Assembly: GCF_014193895.1 (NCBI RefSeq)
Contig: NZ_BLZR01000001.1
Coordinates: 3,286,001 to 3,350,000, forward strand
Origin: Clostridium fungisolvens
GTDB lineage: Bacteria; Bacillota; Clostridia; Clostridiales; Clostridiaceae
Direction: 5' to 3'
DNA length: 64,000 nucleotides
This document shows positions 24,247 to 33,810 of this stretch, piece after piece. Position numbers and translations under genes: made by a program. The notes under the pieces were generated by a model, which was not told the DNA's origin, made no database searches, and was given only the letters and a program-made list of their open reading frames with translations. How positions within the stretch are numbered: position 1 is the first letter of the stretch; the number at the start of each line of letters is the position of its first letter.

Positions 24247-24927
24247 TTGTTAGGTACTTTAGTAAACTTTGGGGCTATTGTTATTGGAGGCATATTGGGA
24301 TTACTTCTAAAAGGAGGAATACCCGAACGATTAAGCAAAACTATTATGAACGGTCTTGCTTTGTGTGTTTTGTATATAGGTATATCTGGTACCTTAAAAG
24401 GAGATAATCCACTATTAATAATTATTTCAATTGCAGTAGGAGCATTAATTGGTGAGCTCATTGATATTGATAACTTACTAAGCAAATTTGGAGAATTCAT
24501 TGAAGAAAAATTTAATAAAATGACAAAGAACTCCCCTATTGCTGAAGGATTTGTCACTTCATCATTATTATTTTGCGTTGGAGCTATGGCAATAGTTGGT
24601 TCCCTCCAAAGTGGTCTTGAGGGAAATCATACTGTACTATTTAACAAATCCATTCTAGATGGTATTTCATCAATAGTTTTTGCTTCATCACTTGGTATTG
24701 GCGTTATATTCTCTGCCTTTGCAGTACTAATATATCAAGGAGCTATAACACTACTTGCTACGCTGATTCAAGGAATCTTAACAACTACAGTAATAAACAG
24801 CATGACAGCAGTAGGAAGCTTGCTTATTATTGGTTTAAGCTTTAATATGCTAGGTATTACTAAAATTAAGGTAGCGAACCTACTTCCTGCCATAATAATA
24901 CCTATGATATATTCCTTTTTTGCATAG
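24247..24927 (+). CDS. DUF554 family membrane protein
   Basis: Integral membrane protein of about 226 residues with six or seven hydrophobic helices. The N terminus LGTLVNFGAIVIGGILGLLL and the central SSLLFCVGAMAIVGSLQSGL are family features. Function unknown. The TTG start at 24247 is seven bases after GGGGGG; the frame opens at another TTG (24232) that lies within that stretch. Follows the M20 gene closely. Confidence 0.9.
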   Translation: MLGTLVNFGAIVIGGILGLLLKGGIPERLSKTIMNGLALCVLYIGISGTLKGDNPLLIIISIAVGALIGELIDIDNLLSKFGEFIEEKFNKMTKNSPIAEGFVTSSLLFCVGAMAIVGSLQSGLEGNHTVLFNKSILDGISSIVFASSLGIGVIFSAFAVLIYQGAITLLATLIQGILTTTVINSMTAVGSLLIIGLSFNMLGITKIKVANLLPAIIIPMIYSFFA

Positions 24928-24962
24928 TTAAAGACTTTTATTTCTAGCTAATTTAGAGAACA

Positions 24963-25006
24963 AGCTCTACAGCTTTCTATTAATTCATTTAGAAAGCTGT
25001 AGAGCT
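24963..25006 (+). repeat. Long perfect hairpin after the DUF554 gene
   Basis: AGCTCTACAGCTTTCTA and TAGAAAGCTGTAGAGCT pair over 17 bp with a 10-base loop. No T-run follows directly, but a second hairpin with T-run comes seven bases later, so the two may form a tandem terminator. Confidence 0.75.
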
Positions 25007-25012
25007 CAACAT

Positions 25013-25052
25013 AAAAAAGTCAGCTTACAAGTATTCTGTAAGCTGACTTTTT
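25013..25052. terminator. Bidirectional terminator between the DUF554 gene and lysC
   Basis: AAAAAAGTCAGCTTACA / TGTAAGCTGACTTTTT. The lysC stop is two bases away. Confidence 0.92.
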
Positions 25053-25053
25053 A

Positions 25054-26253
25054 TTACAAGTTAAAATGCTTAGCTGCTGTTTCAATAGCTTTAATCTTAT
25101 GCTCTTGTTTTATGGCACAGGTAATTCTGATTTCAGATGTTGTAATCATCTTAACTTCTATATTTGCATCAGAAAACACCTTGAATAGTCTTGCCGCAAC
25201 CCCAGTAGTATTTTTCATTCCTAACCCTACTAGTGAAAACTTTGTTATATCTTCATCTATTAGTATATTGTCCTTATTTGAAAAATCAGTTAATATTTCC
25301 ATGCACTCATTTATTTCATTCTTAGGTATTGTGAATGATACATTCACTAAATTCTCCATAGGCGCTGTCTGAGAAATCATATCTATATTAATTTTTCTAT
25401 TTGCAATTGCCTCAAATAAATCTGATAAAATATTTATATTAGAAGATAAATTTTGTACTGTTACGGAAACATCCTCATCGCTAGTTGCAAGACCTGTTAC
25501 TGGTTTACTCTCTAAATTCATATCCTTTACCCCCTTAATTACTGTTCCTTTAATATCACTACAACTAAGTCCTACATATATAGGAATATCATATTTTTGT
25601 GCGAGTTCTACACTTCTAGAGTGCATTACCTGAGCTCCGAGACTGGCAAGCTCAAGCATCTCTTCATAATCTATAAAATCAAGTTTCTTAGCTTCCTTAA
25701 ACTTTCTTGGATCGCAGCTATATATACCATCTACATCAGTATATATTTCACATTCTCCTTTAAGCTTTACCGCCAGTGCCACTGCAGAAGTGTCAGAGCC
25801 ACCTCTTCCAAGGGTTGTAATGTCCCCAATTTCATTTACTCCTTGAAATCCTGCAACAATAACGATCTTTCCTTCGTTAAGACTACTTTTTATCTTCTTT
25901 ACGTCAATATCATCAATTAGAGACTTTCCATAAATACCTGAAGTCTTTATTCCGATTTGATATGCTGTATAGCTTATAGCATCATACCCTTTATTCTTTA
26001 GCGCCATTGCTAAAAGTGAAGCCGATATAATTTCACCTGTAGAAATTAACGCATCCATCTCTCTCTTATCAGGATTTTCGCTAACTGACATTGCAAGATT
26101 GATTAGGTCATCAGTTGTATCCCCCATAGCTGATACAACCGCAACTACGTTATTTCCTTTATTTTTCTTTTTTATAAGCGTATCTGCTACTTTTTGTATT
26201 TTTTCAGCTGTAGCCACTGAACTTCCACCATATTTTTGTACTACTGTCTTCAA
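25054..26253 (-). CDS. lysC: Aspartate kinase
   Basis: First step of the aspartate family pathway (lysine, diaminopimelate, threonine, methionine). 399 residues: kinase domain with VQKYGGSSVATAEKI, GFQGVNEIGDITTLGRGGSDT and TDVDGIYSCDPR, then two ACT domains (about 260-399) for feedback inhibition. The TTG start stands nine bases after AAGGGGG. A lysine riboswitch and its terminator precede the gene, so synthesis is lysine repressed. Confidence 0.96.
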   Translation of the reverse strand: MKTVVQKYGGSSVATAEKIQKVADTLIKKKNKGNNVVAVVSAMGDTTDDLINLAMSVSENPDKREMDALISTGEIISASLLAMALKNKGYDAISYTAYQIGIKTSGIYGKSLIDDIDVKKIKSSLNEGKIVIVAGFQGVNEIGDITTLGRGGSDTSAVALAVKLKGECEIYTDVDGIYSCDPRKFKEAKKLDFIDYEEMLELASLGAQVMHSRSVELAQKYDIPIYVGLSCSDIKGTVIKGVKDMNLESKPVTGLATSDEDVSVTVQNLSSNINILSDLFEAIANRKINIDMISQTAPMENLVNVSFTIPKNEINECMEILTDFSNKDNILIDEDITKFSLVGLGMKNTTGVAARLFKVFSDANIEVKMITTSEIRITCAIKQEHKIKAIETAAKHFNL

Positions 26254-26423
26254 CTAGAAGCCCCCTTTTCCCTTATAACGAAATTTGCTAATACAACTTT
26301 CATTAGTAACCTTTTTTCAATATACCTTTTCTAAATCTATGTTAAGATAATTGAGCAGATAATATGCTTTATTTTCCACAGATTTAGATAAAAAACTTAA
26401 AGTAAATTCTCGGAACATAGTAA

Positions 26424-26464
26424 AAAATAAAAAAATAAATGCAGCCAAGGTACACCTTAGCTGC
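26424..26464 (-). terminator. Riboswitch-controlled terminator of lysC
   Basis: GCAGCTAAGG/CCTTGGCTGC-type hairpin (26441-26464), followed on the minus strand by a long U-rich run. It lies between the L-box aptamer and lysC, about 170 bases before the start codon. Confidence 0.85.
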
Positions 26465-26489
26465 ATAAAAATACAAAAATATTAAATAC

Positions 26490-26677
26490 GCATCTCGTGT
26501 CACCTTGTAGCTCTCCACTTATAAATTTAAGTGACAACTATACATATCTTATACGTATAGCCAGAGAATATATTCGCAGTACATTCTCTTCGGCTGTTGT
26601 TCCTTTCTTCATGAATCATCACTTGCCAGCTACTCATGAGTACTTTTAACATCCAGCACCTCTACCCTAGGTTTCTT
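26490..26677 (-). ncRNA. Lysine riboswitch (L-box)
   Basis: Read on the minus strand, the conserved blocks occur in order: GGTAGAGGTGC, AAGTACTCATGAGTA, GCCGAAGAGAATGTACTGCG, the partner GAATATATTCTCTGGC, GTTGTCAC, and the closing GTGGAGAGCTACAAGGTGACACGAGA region (given here in pieces). These are the L-box core elements known from B. subtilis lysC. Lysine binding would favour the downstream terminator and switch lysC off. Confidence 0.93.
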
Positions 26678-26689
26678 TAGATAATATTA

Positions 26690-27012
26690 AGTTCACTTTA
26701 TGCTAACATATTATCAATAACTTTTCAATACCTAAATTAAACATATTAAAATATTTTTCTCATTAAATATATTTCTATGTTTTGTATATAAAAAGAATAT
26801 TTATTCATTTTTATTTATAAACTTCAAACTTATCTGTTAAATCTTAAAGCAACCCGTTTATACACTACCACTTAATGGTTAATTTACAAAAGATTTAGAT
26901 TGCATTTTTCACTTACTCCTATTTATAATAATTATTAATTGATGATAATTATAAGTAGACCACTTAATTCAAACAAAGTGCTAAACAGCATCAAACATTT
27001 TAATAGCTTACT
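26690..27012. other. Divergent gap between the lysC leader and the dihydrouridine synthase gene
   Basis: About 320 bases of AT-rich DNA with promoters expected for both sides. A short stretch at about 26958-26984 (ACCACTTAATTCAAACAAAG) resembles 5569-5593. Nothing else recognised. Confidence 0.35.
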
Positions 27013-27027
27013 AAGGAGAATATATAT

Positions 27028-28053
27028 ATGAACAATTCTTTTAACCATATTATAAGCATTGCACCCATGGTGGATAGGACCGATAGGCATTTTAGGTACT
27101 TTGCTAGACTGTTAACTAAAAACACCTTATTATATACTGAAATGATTACAGCTCAGGCAATAATAAATGGGGATAGAAAAAAGCTTTTAGATTTTTCTCC
27201 TATTGAAAACCCAATAGCACTCCAAATAGCAGGATCTAATCCTGAAGAGTTGTATAAGGCAGTAAAAATAGCTGAAGAATGGAATTACGATGAGATAAAC
27301 TTAAATGCAGGCTGCCCTTCAGATAGAGTTTCAGGAAATATGATGGGTGCATCATTAATGGCTTATCCTGAATTAATAGCTGAAATGATTTCTTCAATGA
27401 AGAGTGCAACTAAAAAGCCTGTTACAGTAAAACATAGAATAGGAATTAGCAGTTCTAAAGTTACTTCTTCATTTATGCCTTACGGATCGTTTCATGATTT
27501 CGAGCATCTTTCAGACTTTATGAGCATAATAAATAAGGCAGCTCCTGATAGAAATATAATACATGCTAGAATTGCTATTTTAGAAGGATTAAGCCCTAAA
27601 GAAAATAGAGATATTCCCCCTCTAAACTACGACATGGTATATGCTATAAAAAAAGAGTTTACGAATTCTATTATTGAGATAAATGGAGGAATCAAAACCT
27701 TAGACGATATACATGAGCATTTAACACATGTAGATAGTGTCATGATTGGGAGAGAAGCATATTCAAATCCTGCTTTTATGGCTAGATTTGATTCATTATA
27801 CAACTGCCAAACCTTAACCTCATTAACTAGAAGGGACGTCATTGAAGGTTTTCTCCCTTATATTGAAAATTTAGAAAACAAGGGGGAGAATGCACACCTG
27901 GCATTATCACATACTATCGGCCTATTTCAAAATCAGCCCGGAAGCTCTTTGTGGAAGAGATTGATTTCAACACCTTCTAAAGGCACTAAAAGTACTATAC
28001 TAAGAGATGCCTTAGATTCTTTACCTCATGATGTACTTGATAAAAAAATATAA
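27028..28053 (+). CDS. tRNA-dihydrouridine synthase, DusA type
   Basis: FMN enzyme reducing uridine in tRNA D-loops. 341 residues with SIAPMVDRTDRHFRYFARLL, TEMITAQAI, LQIAGSNPEEL, and the catalytic cysteine in NLNAGCPSDRV. VKHRIGI and GREAYSNPAF complete the FMN-binding TIM barrel. The N-terminal pattern (MVDxTDRHFR, ARLLTK) is that of DusA rather than the DusB form usual in firmicutes. AAGGAGA nine bases before the ATG. Confidence 0.92.
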   Translation: MNNSFNHIISIAPMVDRTDRHFRYFARLLTKNTLLYTEMITAQAIINGDRKKLLDFSPIENPIALQIAGSNPEELYKAVKIAEEWNYDEINLNAGCPSDRVSGNMMGASLMAYPELIAEMISSMKSATKKPVTVKHRIGISSSKVTSSFMPYGSFHDFEHLSDFMSIINKAAPDRNIIHARIAILEGLSPKENRDIPPLNYDMVYAIKKEFTNSIIEINGGIKTLDDIHEHLTHVDSVMIGREAYSNPAFMARFDSLYNCQTLTSLTRRDVIEGFLPYIENLENKGENAHLALSHTIGLFQNQPGSSLWKRLISTPSKGTKSTILRDALDSLPHDVLDKKI

Positions 28054-28082
28054 TTTTACAATTCTAAATTTGCTTATACAGC

Positions 28083-28113
28083 AAAAAGAGTTTGAGAAAT
28101 CTCAAACTCTTTT
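28083..28113. terminator. Terminator between the dus gene and hydA
   Basis: AAAAGAGTTTGAG / CTCAAACTCTTTT with a 4-base loop; bidirectional. Confidence 0.9.
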
Positions 28114-28123
28114 AATAATTATC

Positions 28124-29857
28124 TTACTTTGTTTTAGGTGTATATTTGTGGTGAAGTAAATGATGTGCTCTTCCTTCGCCTGGAGTTCCCATGTAAGTTT
28201 CGTACATCTTTAATAATGCAACATTTTCATGAGACTTTCTCTTCTTCATACCCTTATCTTCATTATAAAGCACAGATGCTCTTACAGCCTTTATGTCAAC
28301 AGTCTCTAATGTAGCTGAGCTAACATGAGGTTGTCCACCACCGTTTACACAACCACCTTCACAAGCCATAACTTCTATGAAGTGATATTCTTTTTCTTTC
28401 ATTCTGTCAGACTTCATAAATTCGAATAAGTTAGCAGCTCCATTGATTACAGCAACATTGTAGTTGTTTCCGCCAATTTCAACTGTAGCTTCTTTTATTC
28501 CCTGTAAACCTCTTACCATTTCGTAATCAACATTTTCAAGATCTTTCTTTTCAACAAAGTCCTTAGCAGTTCTTAATGCTGCTTCCATAACTCCGCCTGT
28601 TGCTCCGAATATAGTACCAGCACCAGTGTATTCTCCCATAGCTGGATCAGCTATACCATCTTCAAGTGCTGCGAAATTCATCTTAACTTCTTTTATCATC
28701 TTAGCAATTTCTCTTACAGTTAAAACTGCATCAATTTGTCTAAGACCGTTGATTTCCATTTCTGGTCTATCAGCTTCAGCTTTCTTTGATGTACATGGCA
28801 TAACAGTTACAGTAAATACATTCTTAGGATCTAAGCCTGCTATTTCTGGATAGTATGTCTTAGTTGCTGTACCAAAGATTTGTTGTGGTGACTTAGCTGA
28901 TGAAAGATTTCCAAGCATATCTGGGAAATAGTTCTCAACTTGTCTAACCCAACCTGGGCAGCAAGAAGTAAACATTGGGAATGGACCGTTAGCTTCTATT
29001 CTTTGAATTAATTCTGTAGCTTCTTCCATGATTGTCATGTCAGCTCCAAAGTTTATATCAAATACTTTGTCAAAACCTAAGTTTCTTAAAGCTGTATAAG
29101 CTTTTCCTGTTACATCTACTCCAAATCCCATATTAAATAATTCACCTAAAGAAGTTCTTACAGATGGAGCCATAGCAACTATAACGTGCTTTTCTGGATC
29201 AGCTAAAGCTTCTTTAACTCTATCAATATGAAGTTTCTCTGATAATGCATCTACTGGGCAAGCTATAATACATTGTCCACATAATAAGCAATTAGTGTCA
29301 TCAAAGCATTTACCGCTTTCATTTCCTATAACCTTTTGTCCATCTTTTTCAACAAACTGTATTGAGCTTGTTCCAGTCTTCTTCTCACACTTAGCAACAC
29401 ATCTACCGCAAAGTACACATTTAGTTCTATCAATTACAAGTGAAGCACTTCTATCATCAACGTATTCTGACTTATCAGCCACTACGAATGGTTTAGATGC
29501 TTTTGCTTTAGTCTTAATTACTAACTTTAAGAATTCACAGTTTTCTCTTCTCTTACAAGGTCCACATTTGAATTCATGTCTATCAAGCATAGTTGATACT
29601 CTTTCTTTTATGTGGTTTTGAACTCTTTCAGAATTAGTTGTTATAACCATTCCGTCTTCTACATATGTATTACAAGAAGTTGCTAGTTCATCTCTTCCTT
29701 CGATTTCAACTACACATACTCCACAATTACCAACATCGTTACAATCTTTTAAAAAGCAAAGTGTTGATACATCTATTCCGTTATCTCTAGCAAGTTTTAG
29801 GATTGTCATATCTTCATTTACTTGTACAGCATTACCGTTTAATATTATATTTTTCAT
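28124..29857 (-). CDS. hydA: [FeFe]-hydrogenase, monomeric clostridial type
   Basis: Evolves H2 from reduced ferredoxin. 577 residues with an N-terminal plant-type 2Fe-2S domain (CNDVGNCGVCVVE), a HxCx2Cx5C-type cluster site (CGPCKRRENC), two 4Fe-4S motifs (CVLCGRCVAKC, CLLCGQCIIAC) and the H-cluster motifs TSCCPGW, MPCTSKK and CEGGCVNGGGQP. Layout and length match the M3-type enzyme of Clostridium. Single gene; the maturases are not in this window. AGGTGAAAG before the ATG. Confidence 0.97.
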   Translation of the reverse strand: MKNIILNGNAVQVNEDMTILKLARDNGIDVSTLCFLKDCNDVGNCGVCVVEIEGRDELATSCNTYVEDGMVITTNSERVQNHIKERVSTMLDRHEFKCGPCKRRENCEFLKLVIKTKAKASKPFVVADKSEYVDDRSASLVIDRTKCVLCGRCVAKCEKKTGTSSIQFVEKDGQKVIGNESGKCFDDTNCLLCGQCIIACPVDALSEKLHIDRVKEALADPEKHVIVAMAPSVRTSLGELFNMGFGVDVTGKAYTALRNLGFDKVFDINFGADMTIMEEATELIQRIEANGPFPMFTSCCPGWVRQVENYFPDMLGNLSSAKSPQQIFGTATKTYYPEIAGLDPKNVFTVTVMPCTSKKAEADRPEMEINGLRQIDAVLTVREIAKMIKEVKMNFAALEDGIADPAMGEYTGAGTIFGATGGVMEAALRTAKDFVEKKDLENVDYEMVRGLQGIKEATVEIGGNNYNVAVINGAANLFEFMKSDRMKEKEYHFIEVMACEGGCVNGGGQPHVSSATLETVDIKAVRASVLYNEDKGMKKRKSHENVALLKMYETYMGTPGEGRAHHLLHHKYTPKTK

Positions 29858-29902
29858 TCTTTCACCTCTGATTAAAATATCATTTCAATAAATGCGACTT
29901 AA

Positions 29903-29919
29903 GTAAGGTTTTACCTTAC
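29903..29919 (-). promoter_or_regulatory. Inverted repeat in the hydA leader
   Basis: GTAAGGT-TTT-ACCTTAC, a 7-bp perfect inverted repeat 46-62 bases before the hydA start. It could be a protein-binding site or a small RNA hairpin. Factor unknown. Confidence 0.4.
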
Positions 29920-30146
29920 ATCTTGTACTTCTTATAATCAAAATCATAATGTGCATTTATATTTTAGCAGATTGTTAAAGAAAATCCTATGTAATATTTA
30001 AAATTAAATTTATTTTTTTCTCATAAAAACGTTTACAAATGTGCTATTACGAAAAATTTTTATTTTTATCAAAAAAACCTATGATTTTTTGATAATTTAA
30101 TTAGTCTGAAAATTGGAAAATTAACGTAATGACTTCACTTAGTTAA

Positions 30147-30174
30147 AGTTTAGCATTATTGTCGGGATTGTCAA
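30147..30174 (-). promoter_or_regulatory. Candidate hydA promoter
   Basis: On the minus strand TTGACA (complement of 30169-30174), 16 bases, TAAACT (complement of 30147-30152). This would give a leader of nearly 280 bases. Nearer alternatives with weaker -35 boxes exist around 29960. The gap also holds an AT-rich hairpin at 30066-30095. Confidence 0.4.
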
Positions 30175-30354
30175 CAATAAACTTTGTTATTTTTTTAACT
30201 CACTTTGCATATATTTTTCATTATCTTAAGGCAATCCCCTTAACTTTTGTTTTAAATTAAATTTCATAATATATAAAAATGTACCAGTTCGCTCCTGACT
30301 CTATTTTTAAATCACCTCACATTTTTTGTTGGAATGATTCAAAATAAAGTTTTG

Positions 30355-30450
30355 TTACGAAGTGGCACATTTTTAGATAAAACACTTCATATTTGAATCT
30401 ATCAAAATAAGGATTCGTAGATTTATCGCAATCTTTATTTTGAGTTTAAG
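30355..30450 (+). repeat. Second dispersed repeat family, copy 1
   Basis: CGAAGTGGCACATTTTTAG then ATAAAACACTTCATATTTG and CAAAATAAGGATTCG. Two similar stretches lie at 45957-46010 and 61805-61875, all intergenic and sharing the core AGATAAA-(C/A)(T/A)-ACTTCA. Confidence 0.5.
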
Positions 30451-30497
30451 TACTAAAGCGTTTCACCTTTATTAATTTCATTTAAATTAATTTATAT

Positions 30498-31358
30498 TTA
30501 TCTAAGCGGATTCTCAGTGTAATAAGCTAGACCTACTGTTGCTGGACCTACATGCAATCCTATCACTGGTCCTATATCACATAACTGTACTTTTGTTTTT
30601 ACTATTTCTTCTATAGTTTTTGCTAGTTCTTTTCCTTCTACTTCCGAATTTATGTGATGCACAACTACTTCACCTAAGTTATTTCTATCTATATCTTTTC
30701 TAAAAGCTTCAACAATTGTGTCTATAGCTCTCTTCTTTGTCCTTACTTTTGCAAATATTGAAGTTTTTCCATTCTCAACAGTAAGTATAGGATGTATCTT
30801 CAAAAATGCACCTATTAATGCAGAAGCACCACCTATTCTACCGCCTTTTTTTAGGTATTCTAATGTATTAGGGACAAATAAAAATCTGCTTCTGAGTTTC
30901 ATGTTCTCTACTGCAGCTACTATCTCCTCCATTGATTTTCCTTCATAAGAAGCCTTTGCTGCTGCAAGTACTGCATATCCCATCTGCATGCAATTTGACT
31001 CAGAATCCAGGATCTCTATTTTAGCATCAGGGTATTTGTCCAATATCATTTCTTTCACAAGATTTGCACTTGAATATGTACCACTCATTTCAGATGATAA
31101 AAACACCCCTACTATTGAGTTTTTCTTCAAAACTTCTTTTTCAAAAATTTTATAAAGATCTTCCAACCCTGGTTGAGAAGATGTTGGTATTTCATTAGAT
31201 ATTAATATTTCTTCGTAAAAAGCTGTCCTATCCATAGTTGTTTCATTATAACTTTGTCCTTGAAATATTACATTTAATGAACATACAGAAATATCATACT
31301 TTTTAATTAAGTCCTCCGGTATATATGATGTACTGTCTGTTATTATTTTTATACTCAA
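30498..31358 (-). CDS. DegV family fatty acid-binding protein
   Basis: Binds fatty acids; in other firmicutes these proteins serve the FakA/FakB fatty acid kinase. 286 residues with the family start KIITDSTSYIPEDL, TSQPGLEDLYKIFE, and LKKGGRIGGASALIGAFLKIHPIL. No FakA is adjacent. TTG start after GGGGGT. Confidence 0.92.
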   Translation of the reverse strand: MSIKIITDSTSYIPEDLIKKYDISVCSLNVIFQGQSYNETTMDRTAFYEEILISNEIPTSSQPGLEDLYKIFEKEVLKKNSIVGVFLSSEMSGTYSSANLVKEMILDKYPDAKIEILDSESNCMQMGYAVLAAAKASYEGKSMEEIVAAVENMKLRSRFLFVPNTLEYLKKGGRIGGASALIGAFLKIHPILTVENGKTSIFAKVRTKKRAIDTIVEAFRKDIDRNNLGEVVVHHINSEVEGKELAKTIEEIVKTKVQLCDIGPVIGLHVGPATVGLAYYTENPLR

Positions 31359-31442
31359 GATGATTACCCCCAGTAAGATTCTTTGTCTAAAATTATACTC
31401 TTTTATATAAATTAATACAAATAATTCCTATCACTATATAAT

Positions 31443-31484
31443 TTATAAATGCTTGTAAAAGATAACTTCTACAAGCATTTATAA
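31443..31484 (-). terminator. Terminator of the VIT/VWA gene
   Basis: ATAAATGCTTGTA / TACAAGCATTTAT hairpin directly after the stop, before the DegV gene. Confidence 0.75.
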
Positions 31485-31488
31485 AATC

Positions 31489-33810
31489 TTATATTAACTT
31501 TAATATAGCATATTTAGCCACATCTCTTATATTTTCTTTTAAATTGTGTTGTATATTTTCAAACAATTGCTCACTATCAATAGCTTCTGAGGCTATAAAA
31601 CTTATTGAAATTTCAGTAATTATATCGAATCTATTAAGTTTCATTAGTCCCTCTAATGCAGAGTATTCGTTATATTTGATTACATCCTTGATTACATTCA
31701 CAGCTTCAACTACATCTTGTTCAGTCTTCGATCTTAATAATCCTTTTTTCTCAACAGCCTTAAATGTACTTAATGTAAGCATACAAAGGTTCTCATCTAA
31801 TAACTCTTCAACATCAGTTAAGGTTCGAGCCACATACTTTATACCTTTATCAATTTGCTTGTTATAAAGATTTAAATCTTCCTTTCCTAGACCAAAAGCA
31901 ATCAATGATAAACAAGTATTTTCTATTCTATCGTATAAAGTGCTTTCTTCTGAATTATCAAATGATCCTTCTGCAAACTGATTCCTAGCTATAAGCTTTA
32001 ATAATTGATTTCTTGAAATTTCTTTGTTTACTTCAACCTTAGGTTTACTCTTATTCAATTTTTCAGATGTATTATAAAGGAAACGTGGTGAATCTATAAA
32101 ATATCCACTAGCAAAATCTTTCAGTGCCTCTTCAGAAACTATAAGAGGAACTGTCTTCCTAATTATTGCTCCTAACACTGGTTCTTGGAAGCTTTCTACC
32201 ATAAGAAGTTCTGTTTCTTCACTTAATATTCCACTCTCTTTAGATATTTCTATTATCTTATGCCTCATTGACTCAGCAATTTCTCCACGCTCGCCCCTCA
32301 TTCTCTCACTTATAGATTCTATACGCATTCTACTCCAGGCTTTTCTGATAAGATCTACATTTTCTTCTAAGTCAAAAGAGTCCATGTTTATAGTAACACT
32401 ATAATCTTCTTCTCCAACTTTCCCTATTATACTTATATTCCCTTCAATCGCTCCCTTAACCAGTGCGAATATGGAGAACTGTTCTCTATCGTATAGATAC
32501 TCAATACTTCTTGGATAAGTCCTTAAAACCTCTAAATTTCCCCAATCAATTTTTAATACATCTATCTGAGGACTATTGATTCTGCTAAATTGTCTTACTA
32601 CCAAATCTTCAATTTTTTCATCATAATAAATGAATTCTGGCTTTCCATAACCTATCTCAGCAATTTTATTTATGAAGTAACTATTTACGGATGTGTCCAT
32701 ACCAAATGGGAATATTCTGTTATCACCAATATTTTCTTTTACATAATTTAAGATAATGTCCTCTTCTTCATCCTCTACATTATCATCTGTAAATAAAAGA
32801 ATCGTAGAATCACCCTGCTTATTTTTTTCATTTAAAGCTATCTTTAAGGCTTCAATCAAGTTTTCTTCCTCACTACTTGGTGAAAGCGAATTAATAAATT
32901 CACTAGCTTTTCTTAAGTTTTCTTGAGTATATGGTACCTTCCCTTGCTCTGAAAAAATTAAAATTTCCTCATCAAAAGCTATAATATTAAAGGTATCATT
33001 GTCATCTAGATTTCTTAAACAAAGCTGAAGGGCATTCTTTCCTTGCTCTAGCTTTTCTCCCATCATAGAGTTTGATTTATCTAAAATGAACATATAATTA
33101 TTTCCACTATCATTTATTTCTTCATCAAGTTTCGGAAAAATACTTAAGTAAAGTATCGATTCTTCTTTTTCTTCATCGACGGTATAATACATACCACTTG
33201 CTTCTATAGGACATTTTTCTGTTAGATCAAGTATAAAATCTCTATCTAAGAGTTCTCCATCTTCAAGAGTTATCTTACATAAAGTCTCATCTTCTCTTTC
33301 TATATTTATTTTATGTGAAGATGATTCTATAAGCATCTCCCCCATAGATTTAACTATTATACTAAAATAAAACTTATTAGGGATTAATCCGTTGCTAATT
33401 ATTTTAGGAAGCACTAAGCTATACCCATCATCCTCATATGGCATATGATCCATATAAGATACTTTTATTTTTACTAGTTCACTTGGCAGTATATCTTTTA
33501 TAGTTAGTTTATATAAATTATTCTCATAACTTTCTAATTTGAGGGGGTTAATCCCATCAAGAAGTGCATCACTATAAATTTTCTGTACATCAGCTTTCCC
33601 TTCAACAACAGACTCTAAAATTCTATCTCCTATTCTAACCTCTAATCCAGTTAACACACCGGTTTCAGTCATTGGAAAAGCATATTCTCCATCTATTGTT
33701 TTTCCAGTGTTATTTTTAAATGATTGAGATAATGTGAACTCTACAAATTCACCGCATATATGACCATTAATACTCAATCTTTCTACTGTTACATCACTTA
33801 AGCTCATCAT
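31489..33810 (-). CDS. VIT and von Willebrand factor A domain protein
   Basis: Large protein of 773 residues. Residues about 5-130 are a VIT (inter-alpha-trypsin inhibitor N-terminal) domain; residues about 235-410 are a VWA domain with the metal-ion-dependent adhesion site DKSNS (in MFILDKSNSMMG) and LLFTDDNVEDEEED. The C-terminal 350 residues are helical and not recognised. No signal peptide, so it is probably cytoplasmic, unlike eukaryotic VIT/VWA proteins. GGAGGCAAC before ATGATG. Role unknown. Confidence 0.88.
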   Translation of the reverse strand: MMSLSDVTVERLSINGHICGEFVEFTLSQSFKNNTGKTIDGEYAFPMTETGVLTGLEVRIGDRILESVVEGKADVQKIYSDALLDGINPLKLESYENNLYKLTIKDILPSELVKIKVSYMDHMPYEDDGYSLVLPKIISNGLIPNKFYFSIIVKSMGEMLIESSSHKINIEREDETLCKITLEDGELLDRDFILDLTEKCPIEASGMYYTVDEEKEESILYLSIFPKLDEEINDSGNNYMFILDKSNSMMGEKLEQGKNALQLCLRNLDDNDTFNIIAFDEEILIFSEQGKVPYTQENLRKASEFINSLSPSSEEENLIEALKIALNEKNKQGDSTILLFTDDNVEDEEEDIILNYVKENIGDNRIFPFGMDTSVNSYFINKIAEIGYGKPEFIYYDEKIEDLVVRQFSRINSPQIDVLKIDWGNLEVLRTYPRSIEYLYDREQFSIFALVKGAIEGNISIIGKVGEEDYSVTINMDSFDLEENVDLIRKAWSRMRIESISERMRGERGEIAESMRHKIIEISKESGILSEETELLMVESFQEPVLGAIIRKTVPLIVSEEALKDFASGYFIDSPRFLYNTSEKLNKSKPKVEVNKEISRNQLLKLIARNQFAEGSFDNSEESTLYDRIENTCLSLIAFGLGKEDLNLYNKQIDKGIKYVARTLTDVEELLDENLCMLTLSTFKAVEKKGLLRSKTEQDVVEAVNVIKDVIKYNEYSALEGLMKLNRFDIITEISISFIASEAIDSEQLFENIQHNLKENIRDVAKYAILKLI

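Noticed and set aside
25597..25920. Plus-strand frame of 107 codons inside lysC
   Set aside because: Antisense to a well-conserved part of aspartate kinase, with no ribosome binding site. A shadow frame.
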